Positions 1-10,433 of a stretch of DNA of 64,000 nucleotides are shown one piece after another. The translations under genes and the position numbers were made by a program. The notes under the pieces are model-generated. The model searched no databases. It was not told where the DNA came from and was given only the letters and a program-made list of their open reading frames with translations. This DNA comes from Zanthoxylum bungeanum (Eukaryota > Streptophyta > Magnoliopsida > Sapindales > Rutaceae): positions 146,685-210,684 of the forward strand of contig SKCR01035581.1 of NCBI GenBank assembly GCA_019454045.1, read 5' to 3'. The first letter of the stretch is position 1. Each line of letters begins with the position of its first letter.

Positions 1-557
1 GAACCAGAAAAATAGTGGAGTGTTAACCCTTCCGGCGACATCCCAAAGCACTCCCGGGAAGCGACTTAAAAGGTAAGAGCTGAGGGCACCCTTTGTTATA
101 TTTTATTTTGTTATCCTTGACACGGCATGCTTAGTTGGACATGGAATACGTCAAACCGTATACAAAGTCCTATATTGAAAACGGCCGAGTTCTTTTGCCA
201 CACATTTATTGTTCCGTATTATTTATCTTTTATTATTTCGCATTTAATTTCTGTTTATTATTGTTTTATTATTTCACATTTGTTTTGTTCTCTTCGGTTA
301 TTTATGGTCATATGCATTGTCATGTTTCATGTATGTCAATATGGGGTCAGTAATTGAGTGTTGCTTCTCGTGGTATATCGGATGGAAACCCAGATGTAAA
401 TTTCGTAGCCAAATCTGAATGGACGGTAGTGCGGTCTGTACTTGGGATATAACTCCATGTACCGCTTGGGGAAACACTCATGCATGTGTTTATGTGATTA
501 TAGATGTCATTTTTGTGATCCCGTTCGAACGCGTTATCAAACACTACACGAACATAT
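1..557 (+). repeat. Tat-type gypsy LTR (L), left part
   Basis: This is the middle of a Ty3/gypsy LTR whose 5' end lies outside the window. It matches the stretch near 40380-40690 and 46800-47110 in the LTRs of G2: the run 'gaaccagaaaa', the block around 'gagggcacc', and the 'ggtatatcggatggaaaccc' region. It stops where copia element A inserted and resumes at 9655. No gene is visible in it. Two short T-rich open frames at 127-357 look like chance. Confidence 0.8.
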
Positions 558-673
558 TGTTGGATAATATGACCCATAGCGTCACTATTTGTACAGATCA
601 TAGTGATGTTGTACAAATTAACTATGTGACAAGGAAATTGCACTCTCATCATTTGTGATTAGATCACCTTAGA

Positions 674-680
674 TATATAA
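674..680 (+). promoter_or_regulatory. Candidate LTR TATA box
   Basis: TATATAA lies about 115 bases inside the LTR, in the context GATATATAAATG. The same context occurs at the matching place in the C2 LTRs (near 17376 and 25530). Conservation between subfamilies suggests a promoter element, but no transcription start is known and other AT-rich sites could serve. Confidence 0.3.
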
Positions 681-1608
681 ATGAAGAGAGGTCCATATGA
701 TTAGTTCTTGGATTGAGATGATATGAGACAGTATCAGTCCATGAAGGATTAATCATTAAATATCCCTAGTCGTAGTATTATCGAGACTGGACATCGATAA
801 TGCGGAATAGGCTAGTATTGCACTTGTGCGCGTTGTGAGGGCACAACAGCATAGTTCTCATATATTTGGGTATTGGATACTCATGCAAGTGCGATAGGAG
901 GTTGTGTTTCACCGATGGTACGGGAAACAGCTTCGCTCTGGATAGACCCCTCATAATCCCATTGGTATTATGACTATGTGTCTATGGGAATCTGAAATCA
1001 GGGTAGGTGTATTTGGTCTTAACCTGAGACTTGCACCGCTAATGCTTACTACAATCAATATACTTTAGTTGAGGTCGTCTAGGACTCTAACCGGTTCTGT
1101 GTACGCCGAAGCTGAGTATATTGAGAATCGTAGAGTATTGGGTGTGATGTCAAGACGGAAGTATCACTCCAGTCATAGTGGAGATGATGTCACACAGGAT
1201 ACGGTATTAGTACTCTGAGGTGCTGCAGCCATCGGGATATTATGACAAGGTCATGTATATCCGATTATAGAGACTAGTTACCAGACATCTGACATGTGCT
1301 TCGTACGGGGCAGACACTTATCCAGCCCCAGGCCTAGCACGTGACTATCCGATACTGGGCCGATATGCACGATACTTGGTATACTACGCCTGATATAGAT
1401 CCTTATATATTCCTGTAAGAATATTTCCGGAGAATTGGGTAGGCATGGCGTTTTGCTAGAAGCTAACCTTGTCTTGTAAATCGGTAAGACGTGGTACTTG
1501 GTACATACGTGTTCGGATACTCCGACGACCGTATTTACTGCCAACATATCCAGGGATCTCATGGGTCGCTTCCCAATGATACACCGATGACGTATGACTC
1601 GCACTCAT

Positions 1609-1908
1609 ATTAATCTGGGATTAATTTGATGAGAGAGAAAATTAATCTGGGATTAATTACGGAGATATTTTATCTGGGACAAAATATCGTCTAAAGAGAG
1701 AAAACGATTGATTTAGAATTAATCGGGTAAATTGATATATTTGATATATCAATCGTATTGGATTTCGACGCGAAATTAAAATTAGATTTTAATTCGGGCG
1801 AGCGAATTAATTTAGAATTAATTCGTTAGCGACGTGAATAGTGACTTCGCTAGGCGTAATCATTTAATTACGACGCGACGGAAAATTCGTTAATTTAGAA
1901 TTAGCGAA
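1609..1908 (+). repeat. Serial short-hairpin block in LTR A
   Basis: Nine inverted repeats follow one another over 300 bases, mostly with loops of exactly three bases. Arms are at 1609-1615/1619-1625, 1640-1647/1651-1658, 1664-1674/1678-1688, 1705-1713/1717-1725, 1731-1740/1744-1753, 1774-1782/1786-1794, 1803-1812/1816-1825, 1855-1860/1867-1872 (six-base loop) and 1886-1895/1899-1908. Most are perfect; the others have one mismatch or a G-T pair. Loops read TGG, TTG or TAG. Versions of the block occur in all other copia LTRs of this group in the window. Confidence 0.85.
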
Positions 1909-2648
1909 CCCGAGCCCGAGATTATTTGCGAGCGCATTCGTATTTCGAATCGAGTGCGGCAAATCAAATCAAGCGTCAAATCGCTAGTCGCATCTAGCGT
2001 CACATAAAGCGTCAAATCAAATGTCACTTTGAGTGATGTGACAACTTGTCACTTGATTGAATGAAAGATGTGACTTGATGTGAGTTAGTGGAGTGGTTGG
2101 AATGTTTGGTAAATGAATTGATTTTAGAAATCAATTAAATGATTTACACCATTTGACTTTTGGAAAATTAATTGGTAAATCATTAATATATTTTGGAAAA
2201 ATATTAAAACAAACATTTACACTTTTCTAATCCAACTAACACATTTCTTCTCTCTCCCCACACTCTCTCACATTCACGCCCAAGTGGCAAAATAAGCTCA
2301 CTGGTTTCTCTTGAAATGCCGTGAGTTTGGGGAAGCATGTGCCTTGATTTTGTGGCAAAATCAAGCGGAGCTAGCACTCCGAGAGACTTACGAAGGTGTT
2401 AGGGAAACTCACCCACGAGCCGGGAATCGTTCGACGCAAATTCGAGGCTCAAATCTCAGCTCAAAACTGAAAACATTGGACTGAAATTCTGCTGCAGTGG
2501 GCACCTAATCCAGTGAGCAATCTTGGAGTTTTTTTTCGTCAAATTCGTCTCAACCGATCGATGTGAGTATTCCGCTACCTCCTTTGATGTATTCACACTA
2601 ATATTCATGCTTGTTTGATGATCTTGGGACCTAGAATAAAACCAACAA

Positions 2649-2660
2649 TGGTATCAGAGC
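2649..2660 (+). other. Primer binding site, tRNA-Met type (A)
   Basis: TGGTATCAGAGC begins one base after the LTR. This is the standard plant copia primer site, complementary to the 3' end of initiator tRNA-Met. Confidence 0.93.
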
Positions 2661-5160
2661 CTAGGTTCAAGCATGAAATTTTTAGGGCTAAAATTTGGGT
2701 AAACTTGTTTTGAGCATGATTTGAATGAATTGAATGTTTGAGTATGATTATAACATGTTTAATTAAGGATTGATTCGATCAATTTAATTAAATAATGATT
2801 GGATCAATTTTCCCCAATTGATGGAGCTTGGCCGAATAGTATAAGGAATTTTGGAAATTTGGAATTTTTTGATTTTGATTCATTGGATGAATTAGAATCA
2901 TGTATGATGATGTTAATTTGAAATTAATTGGATTGAATTTTGAATTGAACAAAATCCCTAATTTGCTTAGGTTGACCGAATTCAATATGCCCTTTAATGT
3001 CTTGGATTTTTGATTTTGATAATTGGATGTATTGGAAATCATTCGGGAAGTTAATTAGATGTCGATTGTGGAATTAATTGGATTAAATTCAAATCGGACA
3101 AAAATTACTCCCTTGGCCGAGACTTTAAGCATGGTTAATGGGTTTGATTTTTCATTTATGTGTTGGACATGTGATGATGATAATGAACATGATTAATTAA
3201 GCTAATTTAATGTTTTGGAAATATTGATTTGGGTGATTAATCATGTAATGCACTTTAGGTAATTAAATTACGGAATTGGATTCATGTAATTTAGTTATTT
3301 AGGCCTTAATTGGATTTGGGCTTATTATATTGTAAATGGGCTTATTGGGCTTTGTTGTACAAAGTTGGATTTGGACAAATTGGATTGGATCCAATTGGGC
3401 CCAAAGCCACTTCCGTTAAGCCCAAATACAACTTATAAACCTTTAAAGTTTATTGGGCCTAATGGGCCTAAATTGATTATGGGCTTATGGGGTTACTCCT
3501 TGATTGGGCTTTGGTTGCCGAAGCCCACGCCTTAAAGAAATTAATTAAAGCCCATTAGACTTGAATTGAATTGACGTTGGACGTTAATCGGGCTTTGAGA
3601 CCCGACACGATAATTTGGAATTTAAGTCGTTAAAGGGATTAAATAAAGTGTAATATTTAATTTAGAATTAAATAGTGAGTTAGTATTAATACATGTTAAA
3701 TTGGATTTAATGATGTAGTTTAATTTAATTCAAGAATTCGTACTTTGAGTACTTATTCGCAAAAACGAGTTTGACTCGCCAAAATCAAATGTTTTGTTTG
3801 AACATTGGATGATCACATAATTATCAGATTAATTAATTTGATTAGATTGATTGATAGCATGCTTATGTGTGAATACGTGGTTGTGATGAATGAATAATGT
3901 ATATCGGATGGATATTAGTCGGGGGGGCAATTTTGGAAATTGTTGTAATAAATTCGATTTATTAAATTGGACCTACGTGTCCAGCCTTATCACCTCACTC
4001 TATTCTCTTTGTATTCTCTTCTCACCTATTCCCCTCAATGTAAATGAGGTTTCTTTAGAAGTGTAGTGTAAGGGGTAGAAGTAATACATGCTAGCTTGAG
4101 TGAGAAAGGGAGAGATTTGATCTAGGATCAATGTGTAAGTATCCATCCGCATATCATTATTATTTTATTTTCATATGCGCTTTATTATGTATTTAGAATG
4201 CATGTTTAAGGGTGTATGATGATGAGACCTTAACAAAGATAATGAAATTGGTAGCCAATTTGCACGCGAAAAGCCCTCATCAAATATCATGCGTCTTTTC
4301 CTTCCATTGAGTGATTCTTACTCAAGATCCTAGATTGGCATGGGTGTTGGCCAAAGTCAAGCTCTTGTCCGTCGAAGATGTGTTTGAATCACGAAGCTTT
4401 GTTCCATATTGGTGTCTTGTCCAAGTTGTGGTTTGTTGGCCAAAGTCAAGACCACTTCTTGTCCATCGACATTAATTACGAAGCTTCCATGGTCAATGGG
4501 TCCGCGCTTGACTGGATCATCAGGTTTGTTGTGCCAAAGCCAAGCCTAGTTGATTCAGAGGAAAAAGGTTAGGGTATATATTGGATATATAGGCATATAT
4601 AAGATATATGCTTAGGACTTGGATGTCCACCTACTGGATCTAGGAGTTGGATTAGATCCAATTGATCTTAGAGATCTACCTAGTTAATTATCATACAATT
4701 TGTTGACCACAGTCAAGATTGTGTGATATTTAACGGGATCCTAGCCCACTAGGAAACACGGTTTCCCGAGTACTCGACAGAGGGTTAGAGGCTCGACGAA
4801 AAATAGTGGGATGCAAGAATTGAATTTGCAATATTCGTTCAATTACTCGCCATACGCGCTCAATCAAATATCACTCGTCATATAAATTAAATGTTAGTTG
4901 GACTAATATTTAAATTGTTGTTTTAATAAACAGTTGGACTGTATTATAGTTGATTATATATAATTGGATTATATTAATAATATATTTGAATTAATTAATT
5001 TCAGTTTACAGTTGATTTTATAATTGGATTATAGTAATCAATGTAATTGAGGTTAATTAATTTGGATTATATTTGATTATATAGTTGGACTATTATAATC
5101 ATTATAATATATATAGTACCACTAATCGTTGATTAAATAGTTGGACTATTGTAATCAAGA
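2661..5160 (+). other. Leader of copia A, no gene seen
   Basis: An AT-rich untranslated leader that is homologous to 19220-21422 in C2. It holds a cluster of TGGGCT/TGGGCC motifs on both strands (about 3310-3610) and four spaced copies of a motif near GTTGGCCAAAGTCAAG (near 4345, 4434, 4529 and 4701). Its end (near 5130-5160) matches the C2 bases just before the gag start, but the gag start itself is lost. A 64-codon frame at 4378-4572 is not kept in C2 and is not called. Confidence 0.75.
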
Positions 5161-8100
5161 TAAAATTGAAAAGTTGGATATTTAAAATATAATCTGGGAT
5201 TAAAATATTTTAAATGATTTAATTTTCAAATTGGGAATAATAATAGGTTACTTTATTTGATAAAATAACTTATTATACCTTAAGCCCAAAATTAAGCAAT
5301 ATAAGTAGAGCATAAAATATTTGGAAGATTTGTGTGATGATGACTTTAGTGCTTAATTTAATATACTTGTCATAAATCTAATTTTAGATTTAAGAATTAT
5401 TAAAATTGGAATTTATAATTCTTTGAGAATTAATTGACTATTCTAGAGGAGATAAAGTCAAAATTTGCAATTGGGCATGTAGCACGAGGTGCACATTGTT
5501 TCGATATTCTAAAAACCCAAGGCTTGGCCTAAGGTTCCTGAAATATTGAAAAGGATAATTGACGTATCCCAAAGTGACTACCATTTGGATATGGCAGACA
5601 CGAAGGAATTAAAGAAAGGGCAAGGCTCTTACTTTAAAAATGATTGTCAAAGTTATGTTCACTACTAGTATTGAAATTAGATTTTAAATACTTAGTGTGG
5701 TACATAAAATATATGTATTGATGTTCAGAATCTGCTTTGAGCAGGATACTGACTTCAAGCTGAGATTGCTCTGCGAATCGGAAACGGGACGAAAGTCGCT
5801 GTTTCGACTGTAGATACCTAAGTTTAGGAACTACCCTTCGGGTGTGTACTAAATTAGGAACTGTTATATGTAACTAGTTTGACTAGAGACATTCTCTATA
5901 TCAGTGTTTAATCCATTGTGGATAAACCTTTATATTCTTGAACACTAAGTGTTTCATTATATAAGATGATACTGAGATAAACACATTAGATGTGAATAAC
6001 ATAATTTATATTTTGAATATAATTAAAATCTCAAACATATAAAATGACAAATAAATAGCTCAAATTGATTTGATCAATAGAGACTTATTTGTGGCATTGT
6101 TGTCTGGGACACAATTAAACAAGACTCGTATATCCGCACTTTTGAAGAGTGGGTACTAGGACTGATTTGACTATTCAAATAAAGTCTACGAATCTAGTTT
6201 GTTAGGTAAAGTACCTAAAACACTGTTTACTTGGTAATAGTGTAAGTGTCACCGATCTGTTAGCCCTATTAATGGTGAAGTTAGTGGGCCCATATCTAGC
6301 TAGGCTAGATGTGAACATGAATGTTTCGTGACCTTAACGGATGTGGCATCACGTTATGGTTATGTGTTTCTCTTTTGAAGAACACAGATCGGAAACTTTT
6401 AAAGTTTCGACACGAAGTAGATAAACAGATCGACTATAGTATTATGCCGTCACGGTAAGACCGTAATGAAAATACTTAAGCAGTAAGTTTCAAACATACA
6501 TGAAAGAAAAGTATAGTATTCTTTCAGATGAGGACTCCTCCGAGACACACGTCAGTTAGACGGTGTGTCCGAACGAAAACCGAATTTTGTTGGACATGAT
6601 AAGGTTTATCACGAGTCGCTCTGAGCTATCATTTCCTTCAACAGGATATGTATTAACAGTGCAAAACTTATTTAGAATAAAGTTCCATATAAATCTGTTT
6701 GACAGATATCATATTGGATATGAACAGGAAAGAAACATGGTTTCTCATTCCTAATAATTTGGTATGCCGGGCATAACGTTTGGATGATACCAAACTAAGG
6801 ACCCAAATTGGATAAGTGCCATATATAGGTTATCCTAAGGGAAACCATAAGTATAATACTTATAAATCTCGCATGAGAACAATATGATTGTTGCTCACCA
6901 TGCGGTTTTCCAAAGAGGAATACCGATATGCAGTGGTCAGTGGGAGGATAGTGATACTCGATGAAAATCGGTAATACTATTCAAGGCCATGAAGTCCATA
7001 ATGGAACACAAATAGTTCATCAATGATGAAACTAAACCATTAATCTTCAAATACACAAGAACCGCGTAGATCGGAGAGAATCAGAAAACAACCTGGGGTA
7101 TGGTTTTCTGAAGTAACCCCTTAAAGATGTAAATCTTATGGAGGTATACCAACCGACTACGTATGAGGAAGTGATACAAGGTATCAACTCCCTTTTATGG
7201 CAAAGTGCCATGAGTCCGAAATGGATTCCATGTATAACAACTATGTTTGGATACTAGTTGTTGTACCGCAAGGCATTGTGCCTATTGGTACTGTAAACGT
7301 CTTCAAGGATGACATACATGGATGACAACATACCAACGTACAAAGCTAGGCTTGTGACGGAAAGGTATCGTTATCAACGTTATGTTAATAACGGTTCAAC
7401 CTTTTACCTGTTGCCATAGTAAATCCATTTTGATGATGCTTATTGATACTGCATATTTCATTTATGAAATGTGTCAGTTAAAGATCAAAATCGCCTTCCT
7501 ACAAGGAAACCTTTTGGAGGATGCTTACAACATCCTGACGATTTTGTATAACCGACAAACAAGGTTTGCGGGTTATTCGATCCATGTTTGGATTGAAGCA
7601 AGCATAAGGTTCTTGGAACTGACGTTTTGAAATAATCATAATGGTTTATGATTTGACTCAAAATGAAATATTCTTGTGTATATAAGGAGGTTAGTGGGAG
7701 CGCACTGACAGTGAAATTCCCATAAAGCAATTGGTGAAAGCTTGGCTTTCATAGATATTCTCCGTAGAATTCTAGGGAGTAACAACCTTTATTCAAGGAA
7801 TAAAGATCTACTGGGATAGATTTGGAGTTGTTAACACTCTCTGGGAAATTGTACATTTAAAATGTACTTAATATGGTGTCTCATACGCTTTGAGCATATG
7901 GAGTCACAATCATGACAATCCAAGTGATAGTCACTGGATTGAAGTTAAGGACATCTATTAATATCTTAGAGAACTAAAGATGTTGTCTAAAACTATGGAG
8001 AAGGAGAACTTGAAGTGACTGGGATCACTGCTGCAAGTTTCCAAACAGTTTAATACTATGGTACTATAAAGTTTGAAAAACGGGACAGTGAGCTGGAAAT

Positions 8101-8457
8101 CTTCCGAGCAAGATATTGTTGCCGAATAAACAACAAATGCAGATTATTGCTGCGGCTGAGGCAGCAATAGAAGCCATTTGGGTCGATAATAAATCTAATT
8201 AGATTAGATATAGTTCTGTTAGCAGCTGAGCTAGGCGTCAGCACAAGGCTAATGAATTAAAGGTCTCATCGACAATCCAGATATATACCTCTATATTCAT
8301 CTGATTCGTTCGGATCATACATCGTGGCGATGTGATGATCGTATAAATCGCGTCAGACGATAATCATGGAAATCCGCTGACGAAAACATTTTCTCAGCAA
8401 TTTGAGCGAACCGTACATAGTTCGGGTGTACGACACTTGAGTGACTGGCTATGTGCC
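5161..8457 (+). pseudogene. Decayed gag-pol of copia A
   Basis: No usable frame remains. Most of gag is replaced by AT-rich sequence at 5161-5460. Pieces align by eye with C2: the gag C-terminus and zinc-knuckle area at about 5470-5630, protease at 5700-5900, the integrase zinc domain near 6090-6200, integrase core and C-terminus near 6290-6900, RT near 7130-7640 (a frame still reads IAFLQGNLLEDAY against TAFLNGNLSEDVY in C2), and RNase H near 8030-8430. Substitutions, indels and stops are spread throughout. The RNase H codon TCA of C2 (VADSTTEAEY) is TAA here and also in E, so the decay predates the separate insertions. Confidence 0.8.
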
Positions 8458-8467
8458 AAGTGGGAGA
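8458..8467 (+). other. Polypurine tract of copia A
   Basis: AAGTGGGAGA, preceded by GCC, is the plus-strand primer site expected directly before the 3' LTR. The identical string lies before the right LTR of C2 and, inverted, before the LTRs of C3 and E. Confidence 0.85.
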
Positions 8468-9654
8468 TAACCTTGTCTTGTAAATCGGTAAGACGTGGTA
8501 CTTGGTACGTACGTGTTCGGATACTCCGACGACCGTATTTACTGCCAACATATCCGGGGATCTCATGGGTCGCTTCCCAATGATACACCGATGACGTATG
8601 ACTCGCACTCATAATTAATCTGGGATTAATTTGATGAGAGAGAAAATTAATCTGGGATTAATTACGGAGATATTTTATCTGGGATAAAATATCGTCTAAA
8701 GAGAGAAAACGATTGATTTAGAATTAATCGGGTAAATTGATATATTTGATATATCAATCGTAATTGGATTTCGACGCGAAATTAAAATTAGATTTTAATT
8801 CGGGCTAGCGAATTAATTTAGAATTAATTCGTTAGCGACGTGAATAGTGACTTCGCTAGGCGTAATCATTTAATTACGACGCGACGGAAAATTCGTTAAT
8901 TTAGAATTAGCGAACCCGAGCCCGAGATTATTTGCGAGCGCATTCGTATTTCGAATTCGAGTGCGGCAAATCAAATCAAGCGTCAAATCGCTAGTCGCAT
9001 CTAGCGTCACATCAAGCGTCAAATCAAATGTCACTTTGAGTGATGTGACAACTTGTCACTTGATTGAATGAAAGATGTGACTTGATGTGAGTTAGTGGAG
9101 TGGTTGGAATGTTTGGTAAATGAATTGATTTTAGAAATCAATTAAATGATTTACACCATTTGACTTTTGGAAAATTAATTGGTAAATCATTAATATATTT
9201 TGGAAAATATATAAACCAAACATTTACACTTTTCTAATCCAACTAACACATTTCTTCTTCTCCCCACACTCTCTCACATTCACGCCCAAAGTGGCAAAAT
9301 AAGCTCACTGGTTTCTCTTGAAATGCCGTGAGTTTGGGGAAGCATGTGCCTTGATTTTGTGGCAAAATCAAGCGAAGCTAGCATTCCGAGAGACTTACGA
9401 AGGTGTTAGGGAAACTCACCCACGAGCCGGGAATCGTTCGACGCAAATTCGAGGCTCAAATCTCAGCTCAAAACTGAAAACAGTGGACTGAAATTCTGCT
9501 GCAGTGGGCGCCTAATCCAGTGAGCAATCTTGGAGTTTTTGTTTGTCAAATTCGTCTCAACCGATCGATGTGAGTATTCCGCTACCTCCTTTGATGTATT
9601 CACACTAATATTCATGCTTGTTTGATGATCTTGGGACCTAGAATAAAACCAACA
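8468..9654 (+). repeat. Right LTR of copia A, first 906 bases missing
   Basis: The polypurine tract runs straight into bases equivalent to 1464 of the left LTR. The rest matches 1464-2647 with a few substitutions and small indels. Its hairpin block is at about 8617-8917; here the third hairpin is perfect (GATATTTTATC, loop TGG, GATAAAATATC). Confidence 0.9.
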
Positions 9655-10237
9655 CATATGCATTCTGCCTCAGCCCGTTCGAACGCGTTTCCGAATGCTA
9701 CTCGAACACGTGCATTATGTTTACCGTTCAAACGCATTTACGAACGCTACACGAACGCGTGCACACTGGACAGATTCCTTCATCATGTTTTATGCATGCT
9801 TGCCTCTTTGGTTATTCCTTTCTACATCATATGCTGAATTATCTCTCTTTAATATTTGTGCTTTTACCGTTATTATTTATTTATCTTTCTGTATTTTATC
9901 TATTTAATATGTTCATGAGATTGCGTGCTCGCTTCTATTTTGTCTATTCCTATGTGTGTGTAAACTTAGATATTAGTTAATCTTGCATGTGTATGTTGAG
10001 TAGACTTGGTTAGATTATTGCATAAATCCGTTCATTACAAGTGACATAAGTAAGGGACCATTCCGAACCCAATGGTTTGAGTTCTTCTCTTGCGAGGGGT
10101 GAGTGCGGCCTTAAATCATTTCCCAATTCACACTGGGTGGCGACTCTTTTATTCTCCGGTTTAGTCCCCCGCTGGCTACTCCATACTCCCAACCGGGCCG
10201 CGAATCTGGAACAGCGTCGTCCATGCCTGTGTCCACA
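9655..10237 (+). repeat. Tat-type gypsy LTR (L), right part
   Basis: This continues LTR L after the A insertion, starting with the second CATAT. It matches the ends of the G2 LTRs: the 'aagtaagggaccattccga' block near 10050, 'gtgagtgcggccttaaat', 'gggtggcgactc' and a final GTGTCCACA where G2 has GTGTCCTACA. A ~50-base motif built on GTTCGAACGCGTTTACGAACG recurs at about 524, 9674 and 9725. No gene is present; short T-rich frames at 9622-9980 are ignored. Confidence 0.8.
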
Positions 10238-10433
10238 CCAAGTATGGCTTGTATGAATGGTTAGTTATGCCATTTGGTCTTACAAACGCACCAAGCACAT
10301 TTATGAGATTGATGAATCATGTTATACGTGCATTTATTGGTAAGTCTGTTGTAGTTTATTTTGATGACATCTTAGTTTATAGTAAAACATTAGATGAGCA
10401 TGTTACGCATTTGAAGAATGTTCTTGATGTGTT
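10238..10433 (+). pseudogene. Gypsy element H: RT fragment
   Basis: The frame encodes the core of a Ty3/gypsy reverse transcriptase: [20 protein letters not shown], then [13 protein letters not shown] with the catalytic FDD at 10360-10368, then [11 protein letters not shown]. Reverse transcriptase copies element RNA into DNA. The upstream RT motifs and everything before them are missing; LTR L abuts directly. The frame is broken at 10434 by solo LTR S1 and resumes at 12409. The wording is unlike the Tat RT of G1 and closer to other gypsy lineages such as chromoviruses, which I cannot confirm. Confidence 0.88.

Larger units (their letters stand above)
558..2647 (+). repeat. Left LTR of copia A
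   Basis: A complete 2090-base LTR that begins TGTTGGATAATATGACCC and ends AACCAACA. It matches 8468-9654 almost base for base over its last 1184 bases. It carries the serial hairpin block at 1609-1908 and a candidate TATA box at 674-680. The U3/R/U5 borders cannot be placed from sequence alone. Confidence 0.92.
558..9654 (+). mobile_element. Copia element A, non-autonomous, TSD CATAT
   Basis: A Ty1/copia LTR retrotransposon in plus orientation, bounded by TG and CA and flanked by the 5-base duplication CATAT at 553-557 and 9655-9659. The order is left LTR, Met-tRNA primer site, a leader of about 2.5 kb, a decayed gag-pol stretch, a polypurine tract (8458-8467) and a right LTR lacking its first 906 bases. 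It sits inside Tat LTR L. The LTR copies are nearly identical where both exist, so the insertion looks young. The coding region, however, is beyond use, and its decay is shared with C3 and E. This implies that the family was copied by proteins from another element, plausibly a C2-like one. Confidence 0.92.

Noticed and set aside
1609..1908. The hairpin chain as a set of inserted MITEs
   Set aside because: The stems are too short, have no target duplications, and occur at the same LTR position in every member of the group.
4378..4572. 64-codon frame in the leader of A
   Set aside because: The matching bases in C2 do not keep the frame. The apparent similarity to a frame in C3 reflects shared leader DNA, including the GTTGGCCAAAGTCAAG motifs.
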